A stretch of DNA of 64,000 nt, taken from assembly GCA_012845835.1 (NCBI GenBank), contig JABAKD010000029.1, forward strand, positions 4,428,000 through 4,491,999. The letters are read 5' to 3'. The stretch comes from Undaria pinnatifida (taxonomy: Eukaryota > Sar > Phaeophyceae > Laminariales > Alariaceae). Shown here in pieces: positions 56,873-64,000 of the stretch (positions are counted from its first letter, which is position 1; each line of letters starts with the position of its first letter). The translations under genes and the position numbers were made by a program. Under the pieces are notes generated by a model. The model ran no database searches, was not told the origin of the DNA, and saw only the letters and a list, made by a program, of their open reading frames with translations.

Positions 56873-59800
56873 TACCTTGAGCGAAGCTGGGAAGCGATCG
56901 TACGTAGGCATGCAACTAGGCCAAGGGGCATTAGAGAGGAAATCGGTGGAGGTGGAGGGTTTGACGGTGTGCGCTGCCCAATGTTGAAGCATCCGAAGGA
57001 CACAACCGTGTGTGTCTCTCGTGTTCTTTGACGGTCATGGAGCTGGGTTGCCCGAATATTTTTCTTCTAGTCACCTCTAGTCGTATTGACTTTGACTAGA
57101 GGGTTCAGGTGGGATAACCCCGCTGATGGTCAAGAAGCGTTGATGGAATCCATTTCGATATCTATCTCCGCTCGACAACCTTATTTTTAGAGGTGGATTA
57201 TGATCACGGTAGTTTGGAATGGCGACGGGAGACCGTGCTCTTGGAATTTGTTGAACGCATTGAGGCTTCAAAGTTTTGTATGGATCGTACAGCCGAGGCG
57301 GCTGCACCTCCACGATAGAACCACGGCATGGGCCTGACAGGCTGACGACGCATGCCGTGATAAGGGTGCTCCCAGTTATTCTGAGGCTCCCCGTTTGAGG
57401 CTTCCCACACACAATACAAGTGATCTCTTTGAAAAATCGGAACTGCAACCCGACCAACATTCTCATGGGCTAGGTATACAACGAAGGTTTTTTGGTGAAC
57501 ATCCAACGAAAATCGGTGCTCAGTTGAGGAGCCGCGATACTCGTAGCCAGAACGTGTTCGACTCAAAACATCTACCCTCGTCATACACGTTTCTGATACT
57601 TTCTACGGCAGTTTCATCGGACGGGTGAACAGGTGGACTGCGCATGCCACCAATGGAATAGGCATACGCACGTGCCTACGACTTGCTATGCGTTTACAAA
57701 ACAACACCGTTTGTCTAAACAAAATCTCAGCTGGTAGGTAGATGCCTTTCGTAGTAGGGAGGCCAGAGAATGGCGTCTTGGACACGCGGGAGATTGCAGA
57801 GCAAAACCTCGAATGTACCAACTGAGGTAGATCGGGGAGATATACTCAGCTCCGCCGACGTGGCGAAAGGTTTGAATCAGACAGAAAGGGTAGGTGTGAA
57901 GAGCGTTAAGGCTGTGTGTTACTCTCATCTACGTTCGTGGGGTCCAGGTGCCCAACCGCAAGCTCACCAGGCTTTCGTCGCCTCATCAGTTAAGGGCGAC
58001 TCTCTTCCACCTTATTCAGCTTGTACAAGACGAAGGGGCGATATCTTAAGGTTATGAGAAGTCACGTTTCTTAGCTTCCATGAACTTTCACGATGGCAGT
58101 AACACCACGTGGTGCAGGTTGTCGGTGGCCACATGGCTCAACTTGCAAAATCAAAAATGGCGTGACCTGTATAATTGCGAGACTACATGACACAGCCCGC
58201 GATGGAATACCTCATAACGCAGCGTGTATGGAAGAACTGGAGTCGCTCGCAGAAGTCCGGGTGGCTCAGATCGTTGGAGCCATGCAGCGCAACTACCATG
58301 GAGTAAGGTGGGGCAGCTTGTATTAGGTAATGTGAAACACTTAGATGATGTTCGTCCTTATCTACTAACTGTTACCTGGTGCTACAGCAGGTATGGCGGA
58401 ACTTGTACTGAATTGCAATGCGGTCAACGATAAGCGTTGCCCTGCTATTTCTCAGTGTACGTTTCATCAGAGACGTACATTGTTACGGGCACAACCGTAG
58501 TAAATACCGTTCATTGAACCCATCCGGCATGGTCCCTTTGATATAAGTTAATCAGAGGGGTAGCATTTGCTTGCACGGATTCAACCGTCAGTATCGCAAA
58601 CAAAACATATATCAACGGTTTTCCTTGAAAGGGGATGGCAAAGATGTGTTACGGTTCGGAACCGTTTCCAGGAGCTACGAAGACAGAGAGGCATTGTCGT
58701 AACAACGGAATCAGCGTCATCCGCGGCCCCTCCCCATAGTCGAGTGGCCCACGCTTCACATTTACTATTCTCCACACCACAGCCCTTCGGTCCTGGAGAT
58801 AAGAAGTCACTTACCATCTATCCTTTCCTTTTGGGAGACGCCAACCCTGTGCACCTGTGCACCCGAAGCCACCTGACTTCTCTGAGACACTGGTAAGCGA
58901 TCCGCCGTTCTCGGGCGGACCGCTAAAGGCTAGTCATTATGAGTTATGGCACCTGTGCTCCACATAATCCGGAGCCTATATGGCCCTTCAGACTATGCAT
59001 GCATGCTTGTCTCACCACATGGCTCTCGCGGCTTATGGCCACCGTTCGTTATCATGGTGTTCAATCCTAGCCACGCGCTTTCTCTCGCTGGAGATCACCC
59101 GGCATACCACACACTGGTTCTAGCTTCTCGTTGATGTTGTCCCTCGGTCTACCCTTTTCTTGGTGCTGGAGCTGTTGCGATTTATCGCGCCTGATACAGT
59201 ATATCGGGAGGCGGGGGCTATATCACGGACTGAATTGTATTATCCCCCCCTGAAATATATGATATCTCCCTGAAATATCGGGCTTCATCATCCTTGATAC
59301 AGTACATCGGGGGGCTGGGGGTATATCACCGACTGAAATATACGATTCCCCCTTTTGAAATATCGGGCGCTATCACCGTGGATACAGTGTATCGGGGGTG
59401 GGGGAGGGGGCTATATCACCCCTGATAGATTTTTTGTTTGGATTTATCGCCCCCCCCCCCCGATTTATGGGGTTGGACTTATCGTCCCCCCCCCCCGATT
59501 TATGGGATTCCCTCCGCAATATCCGAACCCCACTTCAACATGTCATCCGCCTGGTTGATATATTACAAGGGGGCTATATTTCACGCTTGTTTGTAGATAA
59601 TCATCCGGCTGTTTGAGGTGGAGAGGGGGTGATATATTTGAGGGGGGGGTGATATATTTCACAGGGGGGTGATACAATTTTGGGGAGGATGATATATTTC
59701 AGAGAGGGGTGATATATTTCAGGGGGGGGTGATATAATTAAGGGGGGGATGGTAATTGAAGCGGGGTTCGGATATTGCCGAAGGGATCCCATAGATCGGG

Positions 59801-61030
59801 GGACCCGATAAATCGCAACGGGGCGACCAACACCAGCATGAACAACTTTCTTCGATTTGCTGGGTTTTTTTTTCCTCTCACTGTCCTTTGCACGACCCCT
59901 CGCCGAGACTCCAGAGAGCTATGATACCGCCGTTGCGTCGCCCTAGCTGGGGAATTTGCATACTGAATGTTAGACTCGAATAGCCACCCTTGTGTGGGTT
60001 GCCTACGTCGAGTATCAGTATAACCCGCACGCTAACATCCGTGCACACGTCCCACACCGAAGCCCAACGGCTTCTCTTTCATGTTTTCCTCTCCCATTTT
60101 ATTGTTTTTGGAAGAGAGTGGACTCTAATAAGAGCATGTTAAAATGCGGTAGACCTCACAGACTTAAAAAAGGCAGGGCAGCGTGCCGGTTTTGTTATTT
60201 TCACCATGGCACCGCCCCCAGTTCTGCTTGCTCGATGCGGCGTTGTGGCGGGAATGTAACAGCTCGCAGTGCACCCGAGGGTGATCCCCACCCTCATACT
60301 TACGATTTCCAGCAGCTAGAAAGTGAATGATGAATGCAAAGATCGATGCGATCAAGGATAGGAGAAGTGCGCGAAGCCCCCGGTGCACTCGCTTATGGCG
60401 CTCCCAAGCCCTTCGTCCCAGTGCGTTTGCCCGCTGCCGTTTCGGTTACCTCGTGTCTTAGCCGTCGCTGTGCGTTGCTATACTTAGCCTCTATTGCGTC
60501 AGGTGGCATCGTCGTGACCTGTGAGCAAAGAGGTTACAACCAGTAACCCCATGTTCGTGCTGTGTTATATTTATATATACACAGCCCCCTGCTCGTGGTG
60601 CCTAGTACCGCTAGTAGAGAAGTTGATACCACATAATGTACGCAATCAGATGTTACACCCGTAATAGTAAAAGAAAGAGTTGCACAAAAATGCGCCCGGA
60701 AATGCCAATTTTTTCAGGCGATGATTGACGTCGTGCTGGTGTACGGAAAACACACGAAGAATGCTATGTTGTGACGTCATATGCTGGTTGCATGAAGAAT
60801 TATGCTTTCACGGTCGAACAACATGCCACAGAGATAGAAAATTTGATGAATATATTTTGGCGTACAGCCGAAGGATACGTCTGTACCAAAGGGGGATAAT
60901 TGTTGCTGTCTCTGACATGCTAGCACAGCAACCACAGTCGGGAGTTTGCTACGGCCGCCTTATCGGCAATAACACTGAAACCAGCCGAAGCATGGACCTC
61001 CGCAGCGGCCCGTGTTACAGCTAGCTTTCC
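56873..61030. other. no convincing gene; repeat fragments
   Basis: Contains family A-like blocks near 57380 to 57480 (TTATTCTGAGGCTCC, GCAACCCGACCAACATTCTC) and ORFs of 70 to 112 codons (for example 57770 to 58057, 58567 to 58896, 59992 to 60330) that match nothing I know. The repeat at 59190 to 59790 is listed separately. Confidence 0.4.
59190..59790. repeat. GATATATTTCAGGGGGGGT-type tandem repeats, facing orientations
   Basis: On the left (59190 to 59430), three units of about 90 to 100 bp start with GATACAGTATATCGGG and carry CTGAAATAT...CCCCC. On the right (59610 to 59750), units of about 20 to 27 bp read GGGGGGTGATATATTTCAGG, the opposite orientation of the CCCCTGAAATATAT part. The halves can therefore pair. 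GATTTATGGG(A/G)TT...CGCAATATCCGAACCCC and its complement GGGGTTCGGATATTGC also face each other (59513 and 59764). Confidence 0.6.
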
Positions 61031-62133
61031 GTGCCTCTCAAACTAACCCAGATCGACCGCATATCACCGAACAGTTGCTCTTCTGGTGTTATCGCACCAC
61101 TAAAGATGACGGCCTTGTACGATAGGGTCGTGGAAGTGCTGCTACCGAACCCGCTAGATCGAGTAGGCGTTAACGGGCTCATGAATGAGAGGGTTTACAT
61201 GATCGCGACCACCCTGCACCCCTTGCGCATGGAGTGGCACGACTCCATGGGAGACGCCATGCGGCGTAGAGGAGAGGTTGCTGAAATACTGTTCCGCGAC
61301 AGTCGCCGCACTTTCCGCTCGCGACGCGTTGTATTCAACCCCGCAAGCGCTACGGAAAATAGCCAAGCACGCAGGACGAGATATATTCTTCACCATGATG
61401 GTAGTAAGGCACAGATTCTCCTCACCCGGCGGAGTTCTCGCTCTTCTTAACGTGGCGTCGTCAGCGAACCCGGGGGTCGGAATACGTGCAGAGCTGCCAC
61501 TGCCCCCCACACGTAGCCCCTCGCCGCCCTAGCTCCAACACTTGGCCAATTACGCACCCATCCGCAGCTTACGACACCGTAGCTGCATTCCAGATCGAGA
61601 CTGCCACAACGCCGGGCCACCATGGTGCTCTGTTCGAGAAACCTCGAACAGCGGCCCCATTCCAGCGCGCTGGTGCTGCATCGACAGCGCCTGTGCCCAA
61701 CGTGACCCGACCCCCGACGACGGCCACCCGGTGAGACATCATCGACTACCTCCGGACGCAGAAAGTGTGCTTCGCGCACGCTTTCGCCGGCAACTGCCGC
61801 CACCCCGGGAGCTGCCAGTGGCAACATGGGCCGTTTTCAGTAGCTTTCTACAAGGATGTGGCTTCGACAGGGCGACCGGGTAACCCCCCTCACCGAGGTC
61901 GCCTCGCCGCGATGACCGAATCCCAGCACGACGCGGCTGCCAAAGTTGGTTTGATTCTCGAAGGCGCTGCCGGCGCGGCGGAGTCTGCGGACTTCGATGG
62001 CTCTACTTTAGCCAAGGAGTCCACCGATCAACACGGGAAGAGCGAGGGCTCCTCCCGAAGCCGCGCCCCGGGAGACGAGAACCTGGGGAACGAGCGCCAC
62101 ATCGCCACCACGGCCCCTCAGTGCAGGAGCTAA
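61031..62133 (+). pseudogene. gag-like remnant with a CCCH zinc finger
   Basis: Three overlapping frames together look like one former protein: 61031 to about 61280 (Met-started, RVYMIATTLHPLRMEWHDSM), about 61275 to 61530 and 61738 to 62133. The last has C-x8-C-x5-C-x3-H at 61768 to 61827 (CFAHAFAGNCRHPGSCQWQH), a CCCH finger where most gag proteins have a CCHC knuckle. Its position before the protease makes it gag-like; there is no direct sequence match to a known gag. Confidence 0.45.
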
Positions 62134-62201
62134 GAAACCAGTTGTGGGTATGGGGGCAGATTTGGCATCGCCATCGGCGATGCCGCCCGTGGCGGGTAGA
62201 T

Positions 62202-63091
62202 GTCTTACTCGGTACAGGTGCGGGAGGAGGTAGTTATATTTCACTCGCATTGTAGCGCGGTCTCCAAAGCTCTTGCAACGTAGAATAGATGAGATCACTG
62301 CCGGTGCTCTCGAGGCAGCAAACTCATCCGCTAGCGAGACTCCACTTAAGCGTGTTTTGGGCTCCGTAGCAGTACCAGTGCTGTTAAAATCTGATTCATG
62401 GGTGCGAAACGTTGTGATGCGCGTTATAGAGGACCTCCCTTACGGTTATATTAGTGGGGCAGACTACTTTAGAAGTAACGGCAGCAAATTGGCGTTCACA
62501 TGCGACAAAGGTTTTAGGCCTGAGCCCTCGGCACCTTGGGCGCCGTTCCACATTGCCGTCCTAGACACTCTACTTCTACCAGACCCCCTCTGCGCAACAC
62601 GGGATCGGTTTTGTATGCTAACAGCTGCGCCCGAGATGCCACTGCCTCTCGCCTCTGCCCCAGTTGTCTTGTCCACCTTCCGCCCCAGGTATCACGACCT
62701 CGCGTGGGAGGATGAGATCGCTTTTGAGTGGGACGTTAGCCAGGTCGCAGAAACTACCACGGTCGAAGCCTTCACCAGCATAGCAATGGAGACTGCACCA
62801 GTGGGTCCTCCACCGCAAGATCGACAGCTCATGCTCATGTTGCCTACAGCACGGCTTAATCTAGACAAGGGAGCACTAGTGGGGGTTGCTCGCGCTGCAT
62901 TGTGGTGGTTGGCGGGGTCCCCAGTGTCCTGTACGATAGTGAGCCGCAGTAAGGATGCAGCTGTTGTAGAGCGTAACCGGGTAATAGCCCGAATGACAAC
63001 CCTCAACCTACGCGACCTCGCGCGGTTTGAGGTAGATGCGGCAGATGTAGCTGGGGCTGACGGTGGCAGTTCCTCCTCCGATCCACCGTAA
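62202..63091 (+). pseudogene. retroviral-type aspartic protease remnant
   Basis: In one frame (62202 to 62252) lies LLGTGAGGGSYIS, which matches the active-site loop of retropepsins except that Gly (GGT, 62211 to 62213) stands at the catalytic Asp position. A stop follows. In another frame from 62273, the later protease signature EDLPYGYISGADYF (about 62429 to 62470) is well kept. The open frame then continues for about 200 residues of unrecognised spacer to TAA at 63091. A frameshift between the two parts and the lost Asp mean it cannot be active. Confidence 0.65.
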
Positions 63092-63395
63092 GAACTGCCG
63101 TTTAAGGATGCTAACAACTCCCGCCTACTTGCCCTAGGAGCTTTGTCCTTCGCGACGTGTGCGGCGGTAGATACAGACTCATCTACGCTGCGCCGGGGAA
63201 GCCGGACCCGTATTCCGTCCGTGCGAGTGCGTCCCGTCGGCAACGGCCAGCTTCCACCAGCGGAACATCTAGGGAATCCCGGAAGGTGACCGCCCCTTGA
63301 TACCGACGCCGATGGAGTCAACACCGTCGTCCCCGGCAGCCCCACCACTCGTGACCCACGCCGGCAACGACGATCTCAGTTAATACCTGGGGAAG

Positions 63396-64000
63396 GTGCT
63401 GTCAGCAAGGGAGGAGGTTCCACGCTCGTTAGAAACCAGCCACGTCATGGAGAGACCGACCATCCACTGGGCGGTTCAGGTGCTCACCAACCCTGCTACC
63501 CTTGCGCGATGGCAACATAGCGACACCTATCTGGATCAGGGTCGCAGCAATTTGCGTGAGAGTAGCGGTACGGGCGCGAGAGGAGTGGACGCGAAAGGTT
63601 ATGTTATACACGAGAACGATGTAATCCGGTAAACAGACGAGCGAGGAAATAATCTGCCAGCTATTCCTGAATCCATGGTTGCTGATACTCTCGCTCTGGT
63701 CCACACTCTGCACGCGGGAGTAAGTGCTGCTCAGGCTTTGGTACGGTGTCATCTTTGCTGTCCATCCATTACTTGCGATATCCGCCAGTACGTGCTATCG
63801 TGTGGATGTCGCAGGCGCAAGATACCAAGTAGGAGACGTATCGAAATGCTGCCAGGACGCCCGCTAGAACGGTGGGATGAACTGCAGATAGACATATTGA
63901 AAATAGACGCGCCCTCTTTTTCCGGCAACAAGTATACTCCACTGATAGTCGATCGCGCCTCCAAATTCCCATTCGGCTTTCCACTGGAAACTAAGCAAGA
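63396..64000 (+). pseudogene. integrase remnant, HHCC domain and start of catalytic core, truncated by window
   Basis: One frame runs from 63396 to the window end with a single TAA at 63630 to 63632. The zinc-binding part has His codons at 63702 and 63711 (HTLH) and Cys at 63801 and 63807 (C-G-C, one residue shorter than the usual C-x2-C). The core starts with ELQIDIL (Asp, 63891 to 63893) and YTPLIVDRASKFPFGFPL, typical of Ty3/gypsy integrases. The second catalytic Asp and the Glu would lie beyond the window. Confidence 0.75.

Larger units (their letters stand above)
61031..64000 (+). mobile_element. decayed Ty3/gypsy-like LTR retrotransposon, internal part
   Basis: Gag-like, protease and integrase sequences follow each other on the + strand in the Ty3/gypsy order, but reverse transcriptase and RNase H are not found: only about 300 bp separate the post-protease frame (ending 63091) from the integrase frame (63396). 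Frameshifts and stop codons throughout show that it is inactive. No LTR, primer-binding site or polypurine tract was recognised; the 3' part lies beyond the window. Confidence 0.65.

Overview
The window looks like nuclear DNA of an intron-rich eukaryote, most likely a brown alga (Phaeophyceae) or a close stramenopile. This is an inference. It rests on two highly split genes with GT-AG introns of about 0.1 to 3 kb, near-balanced GC with many G- and C-runs, CTG/TTG/GGT microsatellites, interstitial TTAGGG/TTTAGGG-like tracts, and a plant CBSX3-like CBS module joined to a PTC7-type phosphatase. There are no bacterial operons, no CRISPR array and no rRNA or functional tRNA gene.

Layout. (1) 1 to 16203: the THO-complex WD40 subunit THOC3/TEX1 on the + strand. 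Eight exons (2458 to 16203) are reconstructed and the first 80 or so residues are missing, presumably left of the window. Its introns hold MITEs, a tRNA-derived SINE, microsatellites and an array of about 185 bp period. (2) 16204 to about 24730: no gene recognised; degenerate repeats, a fold-back element and a SINE with a poly-A tail. (3) 25161 to 38420: a 14-exon + strand gene, 724 codons as reconstructed, with a probable mitochondrial presequence, a CBS pair and a PTC7-type PP2C phosphatase. (4) 38421 to about 53400: repeat-rich DNA, including a three-copy tandem unit of about 1.75 kb (42705 to 47553) and CTTCCATGGAAG-rich stretches. (5) 53400 to 57000: two uninterrupted orphan ORFs. (6) 61031 to 64000: a decayed Ty3/gypsy-like retroelement (gag-like, protease, integrase) that runs off the right end.

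The two recognisable genes have separate roles: mRNA export, and probably nucleotide-sensing control of mitochondrial protein phosphorylation. Nothing in the sequence links them.

The most unusual structural signal is in the phosphatase gene. Several introns carry decayed copies of the edge of the neighbouring exon. Copies of donor edges lie after the exon, copies of acceptor edges lie before it, and offsets are mostly about 130 to 250 bp. This suggests that introns grew by repeated local duplication across splice sites.
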